Program-made: the position numbers and the translations under genes
Origin: Methylocapsa aurea
GTDB taxonomy: Bacteria; Pseudomonadota; Alphaproteobacteria; Rhizobiales; Beijerinckiaceae
NCBI RefSeq assembly: GCF_000746085.1
Contig: NZ_JQKO01000015.1
Span: 38,569 to 102,568 of the forward strand
DNA length: 64,000 bases
Reading direction: 5' to 3'
Part shown: piece after piece, positions 1-9,659 of the stretch
Layout: each line of letters starts with the position of its first letter
Position numbering within the stretch: position 1 is the stretch's first letter
Notes under the pieces: model-generated
What the model saw: the letters and a program-made list of their open reading frames with translations, nothing else
Database searches by the model: none
What the model was told of the DNA's origin: nothing

Positions 1-880
1 CGTAAAGCAGAAGCCAGCTGTAGGTCACGATCGGATAGGCTTTCAGGCCCGCGGGATTCATCATGGACGCAGAAAGTCCTTCGAGGCCTTGGTCGGCCGA
101 GGCCGCGAGAGCGGCGATCCCGGACTCCTGGGTCGGGGCGATGAAGGCGCCGGCCTTGTTCTGCAACAGCGCGACAGGCAGGCCGAGGCGGCGAGCGAAG
201 CCAAACTCGACATAGCCAATCGCACCCTCGCTGATTTTAATGCGCGCGGCCACGCCTTCATTTCCGCGAGCGATCATGGCGCCTTTCGGCCAGGCGACGA
301 GCTTGCCGACGCCAGGCCCATCATCGGCCCAACTTTTGCTGACCGCGGCCAAATGGCTTGTGAAAGCGAAGGTCGTTCCGCTCGAATCCTGCCGGCCGAT
401 CACCGCTATGTTCTTTGAAGGCAAGGCCAAGCCGGGATTGGCGGCGCGCAGTCTGGGGTCGTCCCAAGTACTGATCCGGCCCATGAAAATATCGGCGTAC
501 ACATCCTGCGGCAATTTTAGCTCGCCCGTGAGGCCGGGAAGATTATAGGCGAGCACGATCATGCCGGCCGTGCTTGGCGCCTGGACCGCGCCGCGCCCGA
601 TCTTAACAGCCGCGGACGCCGTCAACGGCGCATCGCTGGCGCCAAAGTCGACCGCGTCGGCGCTGAAGCGGACAACGCCCTCGCCCGAGCCGACAGCCTC
701 GTAGCGCACCGCGATGGAGGGATGCGCCTGCTGGAAGGCGTCGATCCATTTCTCATAGAGAGGCGCCGCGAAGGTCGAGCCGGCGCCTCGAAGCTCGAGC
801 CCCGCCGCGAGGGCCCGCTCGGGCGCAGCCGCCGCGGCCAGAAACCAGAGCGCGCCCGCAAGCGCCGCCGCTGTCTTCAT
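1..880 (-). CDS. pstS: Second phosphate-binding protein PstS, C-terminus cut by window edge
   Basis: Periplasmic substrate-binding protein of the high-affinity phosphate ABC transporter. The ATG at 880 opens an Ala-rich signal peptide ending near ALAAG; the mature part starts LELRGAGSTFAAPLYEKW. It continues with VDFGASDAPL, MIVLAYNLPG and YADIFMGRIS, all matching the PstS in the same operon, and the frame stays open to the window edge, ending in a PIVTYSW segment that aligns with PIVSFTW of the other copy. It lies 47 bases after pstB, the place where phoU or nothing is usual, so the operon carries two binding proteins. Whether this copy binds phosphate with different affinity cannot be told. 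The last residues and anything downstream lie outside the window. Confidence 0.9.
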   Translation of the reverse strand, partial: MKTAAALAGALWFLAAAAAPERALAAGLELRGAGSTFAAPLYEKWIDAFQQAHPSIAVRYEAVGSGEGVVRFSADAVDFGASDAPLTASAAVKIGRGAVQAPSTAGMIVLAYNLPGLTGELKLPQDVYADIFMGRISTWDDPRLRAANPGLALPSKNIAVIGRQDSSGTTFAFTSHLAAVSKSWADDGPGVGKLVAWPKGAMIARGNEGVAARIKISEGAIGYVEFGFARRLGLPVALLQNKAGAFIAPTQESGIAALAASADQGLEGLSASMMNPAGLKAYPIVTYSWLLLY

Positions 881-927
881 CGTGAGCTGTCTCAATGGAA
901 GCAACATGCGATCCTCAAGTTCCTGGA

Positions 928-1746
928 TTAGCTAAAGTCACCGCGAATATATTGCTTCGTCAGCTGCTCTTGCGGCGCCTCGAAGATCTGATCGGTCTGA
1001 CCGATCTCGACGAGATAGCCCGTGCGGCCGCCCCTCGAGATGTCGACCGAGAAAAACGCCGTCACATCCGCCACGCGGCGCGCTTGCTGCATGTTGTGGG
1101 TGACGAGGGCAATCGTGTAATCATTCTTGAGCTCAAGCATAAGCTCCTCGACCCGCCTGGTGGCGATCGGGTCCAGCGCCGAACAAGGCTCGTCCATCAA
1201 AAGAACCGTCGGCTGGGTCGCGACCGCGCGGGCGATGCACAGCCGCTGCTGCTGCCCGCCCGAGAGGGACAGGCCACTCGCCTTCAGCTTGTCCTTGACC
1301 TCGTCCCAAAGCGCCGCGCGGACGAGCGCATGCTCAACCCGCTCCTCGATGTCGCCCTTGAAGCGATTGAGCTTCAAGCCGAAGGCGACATTGTCGAAAA
1401 TGCTCATCGAAAAGGGATTTGGCTGCTGGAAGACCATTCCGATATGGCGACGCACGACGACTGGATCGATGCCTCTCGCGTAGACGTCCTGCCCGAGGAA
1501 ATTGACCTGCCCCTCGAGCCGGAAGCCCTTGATGAGATCATTCATCCGGTTGAGGCTGCGCAGCACGGTGCTCTTGCCACAGCCGGAGGGTCCAATGAAA
1601 CCCGTGATCTTGCCTTTCTCGATCGGAACATTGCTGTCCCGGACCGCGAGAAACTTGCCATAGAAGATCTTGTCCACATGACAGTCGATGGCGACATCCG
1701 AGGCAGGGACCGCCTGCGGCCGTTCGAGTAATTCCACGTCGGACAT
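928..1746 (-). CDS. pstB: Phosphate ABC transporter ATP-binding protein PstB
   Basis: Cytoplasmic ATPase that powers phosphate import through PstC-PstA. It has 272 residues, normal for PstB. Visible motifs are Walker [10 protein letters not shown], the ABC signature [14 protein letters not shown], Walker B VLLMDEP and the switch histidine in LVTHNM. The start is the ATG at 1746 ([10 protein letters not shown]), preceded by a strong AAGGAGG site at the usual distance; the same frame is open further upstream but that part overlaps pstA in another frame and is not coding. It is 11 bases from the pstA stop, so the two are translated from one mRNA. Confidence 0.97.
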   Translation of the reverse strand: MSDVELLERPQAVPASDVAIDCHVDKIFYGKFLAVRDSNVPIEKGKITGFIGPSGCGKSTVLRSLNRMNDLIKGFRLEGQVNFLGQDVYARGIDPVVVRRHIGMVFQQPNPFSMSIFDNVAFGLKLNRFKGDIEERVEHALVRAALWDEVKDKLKASGLSLSGGQQQRLCIARAVATQPTVLLMDEPCSALDPIATRRVEELMLELKNDYTIALVTHNMQQARRVADVTAFFSVDISRGGRTGYLVEIGQTDQIFEAPQEQLTKQYIRGDFS

Positions 1747-1757
1747 TGAATTCCTCC

Positions 1758-2678
1758 TTAGACCTGCGGGCGGCCGATGAAGCGGCTGAGTATATTGAAA
1801 GTAAGGACAATCAGCACGAGCACGAGAGAGGCCGCCCAGGCGAGCTCGATCTGATTTTCGAAAGGCATGCTCGAGAAATTGTAGATCAGGATCGACAGTG
1901 AAGCGGTCGGCTCCCTTAGGCTCCGCAGCCAGTAGTTGCTGAACAGTGCGGTAAAGAGGAGCGGCGCGGATTCCCCGGCCACGCGCGCCACCGCGAGGAT
2001 GACGCCAGTGACGATGCTCGGCAGCGCCGTTGGCAGCGTCACGCTCCAGACGACCTGCGCGTTGGTGCAACCCATTCCAATGGCCGCATCCTTCATCCGC
2101 TGCGGCACCATCCGCATGGCGCCCTCGGCGGTCAGAGTGACTGTCGGCAACATCAGAACGGCAAGCGCGACGCCGCCCGCCAAGGCCGAATAACTGCCCA
2201 TGAGCAAAACGACCGCCGCGTAGACGAAGACGCCCGCCAGGATCGACGGAAACCCCGTCAGCACCTTCGATAAAAAGCGAGCGATCGCAGCGATCCGTCC
2301 ATTGGGACGAAATTCGGCAAGATAGACGGCGGCGAGGATCGCGATCGGAATGCTGATGACGGATGCGATCGCGACGGTCACCAGAGTGCCCTGGATGGCG
2401 TTTCCAATGCCGCCGCCCAGTTCGAATCCCGCTGGCGGCAATTCGGTGAACAGCTCCGCGCTGAGCCGAGCGCCGCCCTTCACGATCAACATATAGAGTA
2501 CGGAAATGAGCGGGACCGCTCCAAGCGCCGCCACGAGGCAGGCGCCGACTGTCAGGAACAGATTGCTCAGGGCCCGCGGCTCAAAGGAATTGCGCCGCAG
2601 ACTCAGCGCTTTGCTCGCCGCCGCGGCGCCCCGCGTTCTCTCGCGCATTTGGGTCGCTTTCGTCGCCTTGTTCATCAT
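1758..2678 (-). CDS. pstA: Phosphate ABC transporter permease PstA
   Basis: Inner-membrane permease, 306 residues, with about six hydrophobic segments after a basic N-terminus. It has the binding-protein-dependent permease loop around [22 protein letters not shown], where PstB docks. The start overlaps the pstC stop by four bases, indicating translational coupling. It pairs with PstC to form the phosphate channel. The N-terminus carries a short charged extension before the first membrane helix, which is common in Rhizobiales PstA. Confidence 0.96.
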   Translation of the reverse strand: MMNKATKATQMRERTRGAAAASKALSLRRNSFEPRALSNLFLTVGACLVAALGAVPLISVLYMLIVKGGARLSAELFTELPPAGFELGGGIGNAIQGTLVTVAIASVISIPIAILAAVYLAEFRPNGRIAAIARFLSKVLTGFPSILAGVFVYAAVVLLMGSYSALAGGVALAVLMLPTVTLTAEGAMRMVPQRMKDAAIGMGCTNAQVVWSVTLPTALPSIVTGVILAVARVAGESAPLLFTALFSNYWLRSLREPTASLSILIYNFSSMPFENQIELAWAASLVLVLIVLTFNILSRFIGRPQV

Positions 2679-3643
2679 GCCTTCGCTATCTTCCGTGAGG
2701 TCCAGACCAGGATGAGCGTTCCAATCACGTTCACGACCAGCGTAATCGCCAGCAGCACAAGGGCTGCATACATCAGGGACTGGCGTTCGATCTGACCGGC
2801 CTCGGGAAAATTCGAGGCGAGCAAGGAGGCGAGCGTGTTCGCGGGCGAGAACAGGGACAGCGAGATCTGATTGGCGTTGCCGATCAACATGGCGAGCGCC
2901 ATGGTCTCGCCGAGCGCGCGTCCAAAGCCCAGAACCAAAGCGCTGGAGATTCCGCCGGACGCCGTGGGAACGATGACTTTAAGAATGGCCTCCCACCGCG
3001 TCGTGCCCATTCCGTAAGCGGCTTCCTTGACCTTGTAAGGGACGAGGCCGATGGCGTCCTGAGAGATCGCGGCGACCGTCGGCAGGATCATGATCGACAA
3101 CACGATCACCGCGGGCAGCATTCCCGGGCCGCTGAGCGAGGTCGCGAAAAAGGGGATAAAGCCAAGGCTGTCATGCAGCCAATTGGCCGCCGGGCGGATG
3201 AAGGGAATGACGACGAATATGCCCCACAGCCCGAAGACGACGCTCGGAATCGCCGCCAGCATCTCGATCAACGTGCGGAAGGCGACCGCTATCCGGGGCG
3301 GCAAGAAGTCCTGAGTGAGGAAGATCGCGATCGTGATCCCGATGAACCCGCCGATCAGCAAAGCAAGCAGCGAACTATACAGCGTGCCCCAGATCTGAGG
3401 CAAAATTCCAAAGGAGGCGTTCTGCACATCCCATTGGGAATTCGCGAGAAAAGCAGCGCCGCTGCGGCTGATCGCCGGCAGCGCCTGCCCGCCAATTTCC
3501 CAAAGAATGTAGACGACTAGGGCGATGATCGCCAAGGCGCCGGCAGTCGCGGCGAGAAAGAAGGCGCGATCGACGAGGTAAGCCGCGATCGAGGGTGGTT
3601 GCGACACGGACTTTGCATTTGGCAAAACAAACTGGACCGCCAC
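2675..3643 (-). CDS. pstC: Phosphate ABC transporter permease PstC
   Basis: Inner-membrane permease, 322 residues, partner of PstA. It has several hydrophobic helices and the coupling loop around KEAAYGMGTTRWEAILKVIVPTA, followed by GRALGETMALAMLIGN, a PstC hallmark. It follows pstS after 81 bases that hold a strong stem-loop (3685-3711) and overlaps pstA by four bases. Length and motifs are normal. Confidence 0.96.
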   Translation of the reverse strand: MAVQFVLPNAKSVSQPPSIAAYLVDRAFFLAATAGALAIIALVVYILWEIGGQALPAISRSGAAFLANSQWDVQNASFGILPQIWGTLYSSLLALLIGGFIGITIAIFLTQDFLPPRIAVAFRTLIEMLAAIPSVVFGLWGIFVVIPFIRPAANWLHDSLGFIPFFATSLSGPGMLPAVIVLSIMILPTVAAISQDAIGLVPYKVKEAAYGMGTTRWEAILKVIVPTASGGISSALVLGFGRALGETMALAMLIGNANQISLSLFSPANTLASLLASNFPEAGQIERQSLMYAALVLLAITLVVNVIGTLILVWTSRKIAKA

Positions 3644-3684
3644 GAGGGACCTCTTAAGTAAAGTTCGCCAATTTCCACCGACCG

Positions 3685-3711
3685 CGTCGCTCCCGAGGGA
3701 GGAGCGACGCT
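3685..3711 (-). terminator. Stem-loop between pstS and pstC
   Basis: Perfect 10-bp inverted repeat (3685-3694 with 3702-3711) around a 7-base loop, in the 81-base gap between pstS and pstC. There is no U-run, so full termination is unlikely. Position and shape fit an mRNA-stabilising or partly attenuating hairpin that would let the binding protein be made in excess of the permease. That role is inferred from comparable binding-protein operons. Confidence 0.55.
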
Positions 3712-3724
3712 GAAAGGCGCGTGC

Positions 3725-4750
3725 TTATTGGATCTTGGCCGAAGCCGCCTTGACTTTTTCAATAACGCTGGAGGGAAGCGGGATGTATCCCATGCTGTCG
3801 GCGATCTTCTGCCCGTCCGTCAGCCCGTAAGCGACGAGTTTGCGAAGCACCTCGGCCTTGGCCGGATCCTGCTTTTGATAGAAGAGCATCCAGGTAAAGG
3901 ACACGATCGGATAGGCTTCGGCAGCGGTCGGATCGTCAACCCAAACGATCAGATCCGGCGGGAATTCCGCGCTGGCGAGCGCGATCGCGCCGCCCTTGCC
4001 GCCCGCTGGAACATATTTGCCGGCCTTGTTCTGCACCAGCGCAATGTCGGCCTTCGTCAGTTTCGCGTAGCCATACTCGATGTAGCCAATCGCGCCGGGG
4101 GTCTGCTTGACCGTTGCGGTCACGCCATCGTTCTTCGGAGCGGCGACAATCTTGTCGCTCTGCGGCCATTGAACGTTTGTGCCCGTGCCGACCTGCTCTT
4201 TGAACGCCGGACTGATCGCGCTGAGATGCTTGGTGAAGACAAATGTCGTGCCGCTCGAATCCGAACGACGAACCACCGTGATCGGCAGATTGGGGAGCTT
4301 CAGCTCGGGGTTCGCCGCTGCGATGCGCGGGTCGCTCCAGTTGGTGATCTTGCCAAGAAATATGTCCGGGTAGACGTCGCGCGGCAATTTCAGGTTTTTC
4401 GGCTGGCCCGGGAGATTATACGCGAGCACGATCTCACCGGCGGTCATCGGCAGCAAAACAACCCCGTCAGCGACCTTGGCGATCTCTTCCGGCTTCATCG
4501 CCGCATCGCTCGCAGCGAAGTCAACCGTCTTGTTGATCAGATCCTGAATGCCGGCGCCGCTTCCCTTGGCTTGGTAATCGACCGTGACGCCGCTGGTCTT
4601 CTTGCTGAAGTCCTTGAACCAAGCCGAATAGATTGGAAATGGAAAGCTGGCGCCCGAACCAATGAGGCGCAAATCTTCTGAATTGGCCTGCGAAATTTGA
4701 GCAGCCAGGGCAAACGCCGCGGCTGCTACAAGGGTCAATTGACGCTTCAT
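3725..4750 (-). CDS. pstS: Phosphate-binding protein PstS, first gene of pst operon
   Basis: Periplasmic phosphate receptor, about 341 residues. The start MKRQLTLVAAAAFALAAQ gives a classical signal peptide; it is preceded by GGAAG about eight bases upstream. An ATG five codons earlier overlaps that site and is less likely. Phosphate-contact motifs are visible: GSGASFPFPIYSAW, SDSSGTTFVFTKHL and GAIGYIEYGYA. The C-terminal half has PIVSFTWMLFYQKQ. First gene of pstSCAB, with a PHO-box array 240-290 bases upstream. Confidence 0.96.
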   Translation of the reverse strand: MKRQLTLVAAAAFALAAQISQANSEDLRLIGSGASFPFPIYSAWFKDFSKKTSGVTVDYQAKGSGAGIQDLINKTVDFAASDAAMKPEEIAKVADGVVLLPMTAGEIVLAYNLPGQPKNLKLPRDVYPDIFLGKITNWSDPRIAAANPELKLPNLPITVVRRSDSSGTTFVFTKHLSAISPAFKEQVGTGTNVQWPQSDKIVAAPKNDGVTATVKQTPGAIGYIEYGYAKLTKADIALVQNKAGKYVPAGGKGGAIALASAEFPPDLIVWVDDPTAAEAYPIVSFTWMLFYQKQDPAKAEVLRKLVAYGLTDGQKIADSMGYIPLPSSVIEKVKAASAKIQ

Positions 4751-4989
4751 CGATTTTACTTCCATGTCTTAAGAACTGCCTAGAAGAGGGAAAAGGCCCG
4801 CATGGCCTTTGCGTCGAAAGCCACAAGGCGAAGACCGCCCGCGGGCGTCGCCGGCGCAGAGAAACCCGTCGTCTGTCACTTGGCGTTGCGCCGATGGCGA
4901 GCAGGCGTCTCCCTTGAAGCTGAACACCCGGCGGGAAAGAGGGCATGCGGCCCGCCACATTCTCGCCAAAAAGCGCACAGGCACTCCGT

Positions 4990-5040
4990 AAGCACATGAG
5001 GTGACATCCGTAAGCACGCAACGTGACAGTGGGATGACAT
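4990..5040 (-). promoter_or_regulatory. PHO-box array (PhoB sites) upstream of pstS
   Basis: Read on the minus strand, five 7-mers recur every 11 bases: ATGTCAT (5040-5034), CTGTCAC (5029-5023), CGTGCTT (5018-5012), ATGTCAC (5007-5001) and TGTGCTT (4996-4990). The first two with their 4-base spacer form a near-consensus PHO box. The 11-base period is that of PhoB dimers on DNA, so the array probably binds two or more PhoB dimers and induces pstS on phosphate starvation. The -10 region was not assigned. Confidence 0.8.
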
Positions 5041-5133
5041 CGCACGCGTAGGTTGCCGATCCGCAGGTCGCCCACGCCGTCGAGCCGACTTTGCGGCGCC
5101 GCCAGCGGACAGTCCCGCACATGCCTTGATCGT

Positions 5134-7356
5134 TTATTCCGCGGCCTTTTCAACCCTGCCGAGGTCATCGGCGAGGTTGCGAGGAGATGACGCGGCAAGC
5201 GCCTTGCCGCGTCCAGAGAGGCTCGGATTGGTCAGGAAATAGGTTTGCGCGCCAAAGGGCTCCTCGCTTGGCGTCCGCTCGACTCGCCGGCTCGAGCCAT
5301 CCTCGAGGATCGTCCAGCTTTGCTCGTTGTCGAGAAGGTTGGCGAGCAGCACTTGGTCGAGAACCTGCTCGTGCAGGGTCGGATTGACGATCGGGAACAG
5401 GGTCTCGACCCGCCGATCCAAGTTGCGCGACATGAGATCGGCTGAAGAAATATAAACGGCGGCCTCGGCATGGGGCAGCCCGTGGCCGGCGCCGAAGGCG
5501 TAGATGCGGGAATGTTCGAGAAAGCGACCGATGATCGACTTGGCGCGTATATTTTCCGAAAGCCCCGGGACGCCGGGACGCAGGCAGCAGATGCCTCTGA
5601 TCACCAAATCGATCGAGACGCCGGCGGCGCTCGCCTCATAAAGGGCGTCGATGATCTGGGGATCGGCCAAGGAGTTGCACTTCAGCCAGATCACCGCCGG
5701 CCTCCCGGCCCGGGCATGTCCGATTTCAGCGGCGATATGGTCGAGAATCCGGCGCTTGGCGGAGACCGGCGAGATCGACAAGCGTTCAAGCTCCGCCGGC
5801 TCGCCATAGCCGGTGATGAAGTTGAAAACGCGAGCGACGTCGCGCCCGACGGCGGGATCCAATGTAAAAGCCGACAAATCGGTGTAAATTCGCGCCGTGA
5901 TCGGATGATAGTTTCCAGTGCCGATATGGCAATAGCTCACGAGGCGGCCGGCCTCCTGGCGGACCACCATCGACAGCTTGGCGTGGGTCTTGAGTTCGGT
6001 GAAGCCAAACACGACTTGGACGCCGACGCGTTCGAGCGAACGCGCCCATCTGATATTGGCTTCCTCGTCGAACCTCGCTTTGAGCTCGACAAGCGCGGTC
6101 ACCGATTTGCCTGCCTCGGCCGCCTCGATGAGCGCCTTCACGATCGGGCTGTCGGAGGAGGTGCGATAAAGGGTCTGCTTGATGGCCACGACATCCGGGT
6201 CGCGCGCCGCCTGCTGCAGGAACTGCACCACCACGTCGAAGGATTCGTAAGGGTGGTGGACGATAATGTCCTTCGCGCGGATGGCCGCGAAACAGTCGCC
6301 GCCGAACTCCCGGATGCGCTCCGGAAAGCGCGGGACGGATGGCGGAAATTTGAGGTCCGGCCGATCGACCCCGATCAACTGGGTCAGCGCGCTAAGCGCC
6401 AGCATGCCTTCCTCGACGATCACGTCCTGCGGCTCGATCCGCAGCTCCCGGGCGACGAAATCTCGCAGCGCCGGCGGCATGGCGGCGTCGACTTCGAGAC
6501 GGATCACCGAGCCGAGCCGGCGCTCTTTCAGCGCCGCCTCGAAGACGCGGACGAGATCCTCGGCCTCCTCGGCAAACTCGATGTCAAGGTCGCGAATGAC
6601 CCGAAACAGGCCAATCGGGCCAAGCTTGCAACCGGGGAACAGGCGTTCGGCGAAAAGCGCGATCACATCCTCGACCCGAACGAAGCGCGCGGCGCCCTCA
6701 AGGCTGTCGTCGAGCCGGATGAAGCGCGCGAGCTTTCCCGGCAGGCGCACAAGCGCGGTGAAGACTCGGTTGTCGGCCTGGCGGACCACCTCCAGCGCCA
6801 GGGAGAGCTCCAGGTTCGGAATGAAAGGAAATGGATGCTCGGGATCGATCGCCATCGGCGTAACCGTCGCGAAAATATGGTCGGCGAAATAAAGTTCGAG
6901 CCGCACGACGTCAGCGGTGGCCAAGGCGGGACGATCGACGACGAGGACGCCTTCGATCGCAAGCTTCTCACGCAATGCCCGCCAGCATTGTTCCTGGTCG
7001 CGGGTCAGTTGCGCCGTGGCCTCGGCGATCCTCGCCAGAAGCTCGGAAGGCGTCAGGCCATCCATGGAGGGCTCCATCGCCCCGGCCTCGACTTGCTCGA
7101 TGAGCCCGGAGACGCGGACCATGAAGAACTCGTCGAGATTGCTGGCCGAAATCGCCAGGAAGCGCAATCGCTCAAGCAGCGGATGAGCGATGTTGGAGGC
7201 CTCCTCCATGACCCGTCGATTAAACCAAAGCCAGGAAAGCTCGCGATTGACGAAGCGCTTCGGATCCAGAGAGAGAGCCTCCGTCGCGCCATCCGGTTGG
7301 GACGACTGAGGTTTCCGGGAGCGGGTCGCCGGCGGGCGTCTGATCGAACTGGTCAT
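5134..7356 (-). CDS. ppk: Polyphosphate kinase 1
   Basis: Reversibly polymerises the gamma-phosphate of ATP into polyphosphate. About 740 residues, as expected for PPK1. Domains in order: an N-terminal helical domain beginning around [15 protein letters not shown], a head domain, then two PLD-like catalytic halves. The first half has HHPYESF and the autophosphorylated-histidine motif HIGTGNYHP; the second has [17 protein letters not shown]. The start was put at MTSSIRRPP (ATG at 7356); the frame is open about 46 codons further up but that part looks non-coding. It lies directly upstream of the pst operon in the same direction, linking phosphate uptake and storage, but the PHO boxes lie after it and not before it. 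Confidence 0.95.
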   Translation of the reverse strand: MTSSIRRPPATRSRKPQSSQPDGATEALSLDPKRFVNRELSWLWFNRRVMEEASNIAHPLLERLRFLAISASNLDEFFMVRVSGLIEQVEAGAMEPSMDGLTPSELLARIAEATAQLTRDQEQCWRALREKLAIEGVLVVDRPALATADVVRLELYFADHIFATVTPMAIDPEHPFPFIPNLELSLALEVVRQADNRVFTALVRLPGKLARFIRLDDSLEGAARFVRVEDVIALFAERLFPGCKLGPIGLFRVIRDLDIEFAEEAEDLVRVFEAALKERRLGSVIRLEVDAAMPPALRDFVARELRIEPQDVIVEEGMLALSALTQLIGVDRPDLKFPPSVPRFPERIREFGGDCFAAIRAKDIIVHHPYESFDVVVQFLQQAARDPDVVAIKQTLYRTSSDSPIVKALIEAAEAGKSVTALVELKARFDEEANIRWARSLERVGVQVVFGFTELKTHAKLSMVVRQEAGRLVSYCHIGTGNYHPITARIYTDLSAFTLDPAVGRDVARVFNFITGYGEPAELERLSISPVSAKRRILDHIAAEIGHARAGRPAVIWLKCNSLADPQIIDALYEASAAGVSIDLVIRGICCLRPGVPGLSENIRAKSIIGRFLEHSRIYAFGAGHGLPHAEAAVYISSADLMSRNLDRRVETLFPIVNPTLHEQVLDQVLLANLLDNEQSWTILEDGSSRRVERTPSEEPFGAQTYFLTNPSLSGRGKALAASSPRNLADDLGRVEKAAE

Positions 7357-7740
7357 GATGGTTCCATTTGTGGCGTCGTCTTGGCTCGCGCCGAACACAC
7401 GGCTGCAAGCCTCGGTGCGCCGAGCCCACCACCGCGCGATGACGGCCTTATGACGGCGCCCACATATCGAGCAAAGCAGCGGCGCGCCGCTCACGCGACG
7501 GAGATCTATTCACGTGTGAAGGCCGAGGCCGCCCGCGTCCCGGCTCTCCCTTTCTTCGGCGCCGTCATGTCCGACATCGGCCCTCTGCATTCCCCACCAA
7601 AGCTCTCTATCGTTGCTTGTCGAGAGAGGCGGATTTAGCACAGAGGCGATCGCCGCCGCCGCCGAAATATCTTAGGACAGCCACGGCCTAGCTTGTATAT
7701 ACCATGTATGCTTTATTCATCTAGGTGGGACGCAGAAGGT
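7357..7740. other. Divergent intergenic region between ppk and the GmrSD-like gene
   Basis: About 380 bases holding the divergent promoters of ppk and the restriction gene. No PHO box, strong hairpin or conserved reading frame was recognised. Base composition turns AT-richer from about 7680, which marks the probable left edge of the acquired segment. Confidence 0.4.
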
Positions 7741-9501
7741 ATGTCATACAGCGCAACAACCATTGCTAGAATTGTCGATCGCATTAACCGAAGCCATTTT
7801 CTTCCGGCCATTCAGCGTCCCTACGTTTGGGAGCCAAACCAAATCACTACACTGTTCGATTCTTTGATGAAGGGCTATCCAATCAGCTCCTTCCTGTTTT
7901 GGGAACTAAAGCCGGAGAACAGAGAGAACTGGGATATCTATCAATTTGCTGAGCACTTCCGGTATGGTCAAGTTCATAACGAGCTCGCCGAAACAGACGG
8001 CCGCGACATCACACTTGTTTTGGACGGCCAGCAACGGCTAACGTCACTATTGATCGGACTTCGCGGCACTTACACAGTGAAGCTGAAGCACAAGCGGTGG
8101 GATAATCCAAGTGCATGGGTCCGTCAGCGGCTCTATCTCGATCTCTTCAGGGATTCGAAGAACGAGGACGAAGACGTCGAAGATGTTAGCATAACCTATG
8201 GATTCAGGTTCTTTTCAGAGGATTTGAAGCCTTCTGCAAGCCATTGGTGGTTTAAAGTTGGCCACATTCTCGATTTTGACAATGAAGATGAGTTTCACGA
8301 ATTCAAGGATCGCTTAATCGACTCCTTCCCGGGTGAGGTGACCAAGGCACAGGAACGAGTGGCTCGCCGAACGTTAGAACAACTTTACCGCGTCATTTGG
8401 AAAGATGAGATAATAGCATTTTACACCGAAAAGAACCAATCTTACGATCGCGTCCTGGACATTTTTATCCGCGCAAATGACGGCGGCACAAAGCTCAGCA
8501 AGTCCGATCTCTTACTTTCAATGATAACATCGAAATGGAAGGGCGTCAGCGCACGCGAAGAGATCTATAACTTCGTGGACTTTCTAAACGAATCTCTTTT
8601 ACGCAAAAATGACATAGACAAAGACTTCATCATGAGGTCTTGCCTTGTCCTTTCTGACCTTGAGCACAAATATAAGATCAACAATTTTACGACAAAAAAT
8701 CTTTCTCTGATACAGGCCAACTGGAGTGAGATCCAGAAAGCTATCCAGGCCACAGTCAGTCTAATTAATCGATTTGGCATCGATAGGGATACTCTTACTA
8801 GTGCAAATGCACTCCTACCAGTCGCATACTACCTCTACAAAATAAAGACGGGCGCTCTTGATGGAAGTACTCCATTCGAAGTCCACAATGCACAACTCAT
8901 TCATCGCTGGCTTCTCGGTAGCCTCCTCAATGAAGTGTTCGGGGGCAACTCCGATCAAACGATTGGTGTTTCACGGTCGATAATTCGTGAATCCCTTCGC
9001 GCCTCGAATGACTTTCCTTATGATGATCTGGTGGCAGGTCTGCAGAAACGTCGTGGTCGAGTCGTCAATTTCGACGATCAAAATCTCGAAGCTTTGTTGG
9101 ATGATACCCGATATGGTAAACGAACGGCCTTTCTCGCGCTTTCTCTATTGTATGATGCGTTAAATTGGGGAACGTCATATTTTCACATCGACCACATTAT
9201 TCCAAAGTCTCTCGCCACACGGCAAGCACTCATGGCAAGGAATATCGCGGAATCTCGAATCGAGAGAATTCTCAGCGCCGTCGACAGCTTCGGAAACTTG
9301 CAGCTCCTCCTCGGACGCGAGAACATCGAGAAGTCAAACACGCCATTTGCAGACTGGATGAAGACGCGGAATCAAGAGTTCGTGAAGCAACACCTCATCC
9401 CTGAAAATCCAGAGCTTTGGAGCGTGGAGATGCTGCCGGAATTCGTCAAGGAGCGTGAGAAGCTGATCAGGCGGCGACTGAGCGCGAGAAGCCCTGCCTA
9501 G
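7741..9501 (+). CDS. GmrSD-type DUF262/DUF1524 restriction protein
   Basis: Single-chain homologue of the GmrS-GmrD type IV modification-dependent restriction family. The N-terminal DUF262 domain (about residues 10-230) has LPAIQRPYVWEPNQI, DSLMKGYPISSFLFW and the DGQQRLTSLL motif, a ParB/sulfiredoxin-like NTP-binding site. The C-terminal DUF1524 HNH-like nuclease has HIDHIIPKS, then NLQLLLGRENIEKSNTPF. The start is taken at MSYSATTIARIV; a frame extends 16 codons upstream without a clear ribosome site. Codon use is AT-richer than all neighbours, and the gene sits alone beside tRNA-Leu, both signs of horizontal transfer. Expected role is cleavage of modified phage DNA; its specificity is unknown. 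Confidence 0.85.
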   Translation: MSYSATTIARIVDRINRSHFLPAIQRPYVWEPNQITTLFDSLMKGYPISSFLFWELKPENRENWDIYQFAEHFRYGQVHNELAETDGRDITLVLDGQQRLTSLLIGLRGTYTVKLKHKRWDNPSAWVRQRLYLDLFRDSKNEDEDVEDVSITYGFRFFSEDLKPSASHWWFKVGHILDFDNEDEFHEFKDRLIDSFPGEVTKAQERVARRTLEQLYRVIWKDEIIAFYTEKNQSYDRVLDIFIRANDGGTKLSKSDLLLSMITSKWKGVSAREEIYNFVDFLNESLLRKNDIDKDFIMRSCLVLSDLEHKYKINNFTTKNLSLIQANWSEIQKAIQATVSLINRFGIDRDTLTSANALLPVAYYLYKIKTGALDGSTPFEVHNAQLIHRWLLGSLLNEVFGGNSDQTIGVSRSIIRESLRASNDFPYDDLVAGLQKRRGRVVNFDDQNLEALLDDTRYGKRTAFLALSLLYDALNWGTSYFHIDHIIPKSLATRQALMARNIAESRIERILSAVDSFGNLQLLLGRENIEKSNTPFADWMKTRNQEFVKQHLIPENPELWSVEMLPEFVKEREKLIRRRLSARSPA

Positions 9502-9530
9502 TCACGGCATGGCCTTTGAGCCCGATATGG

Positions 9531-9615
9531 TGGTGCGGACGACGGGAATCGAACCCGTATGACCTAGGTCGAGGGATTTTAAGTCCCTTGCGTCTACCAA
9601 TTTCGCCACGTCCGC
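9531..9615 (-). tRNA. tRNA-Leu (anticodon TAA)
   Basis: 85 bases including an encoded CCA. The 7-bp acceptor stem pairs 9609-9615 with 9534-9540. The anticodon loop CTTAAAA gives TAA inside the stem AGGGA/TCCCT. A variable arm of leucine type and a T loop TTCGATT are present. It follows the foreign-looking restriction gene in opposite orientation; no duplicated 3' end of the tRNA was noticed nearby. Confidence 0.95.
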
Positions 9616-9659
9616 TTAGCTCAAGGGCTTTACGCGCGCCGAATGCCCCAGGCAATATC

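Noticed and set aside
5470..7638. 722-codon open frame antisense to ppk
   Set aside because: Opposite strand of a clear PPK1; low-complexity, basic/acidic translation without family features. Typical of GC-rich shadow frames.
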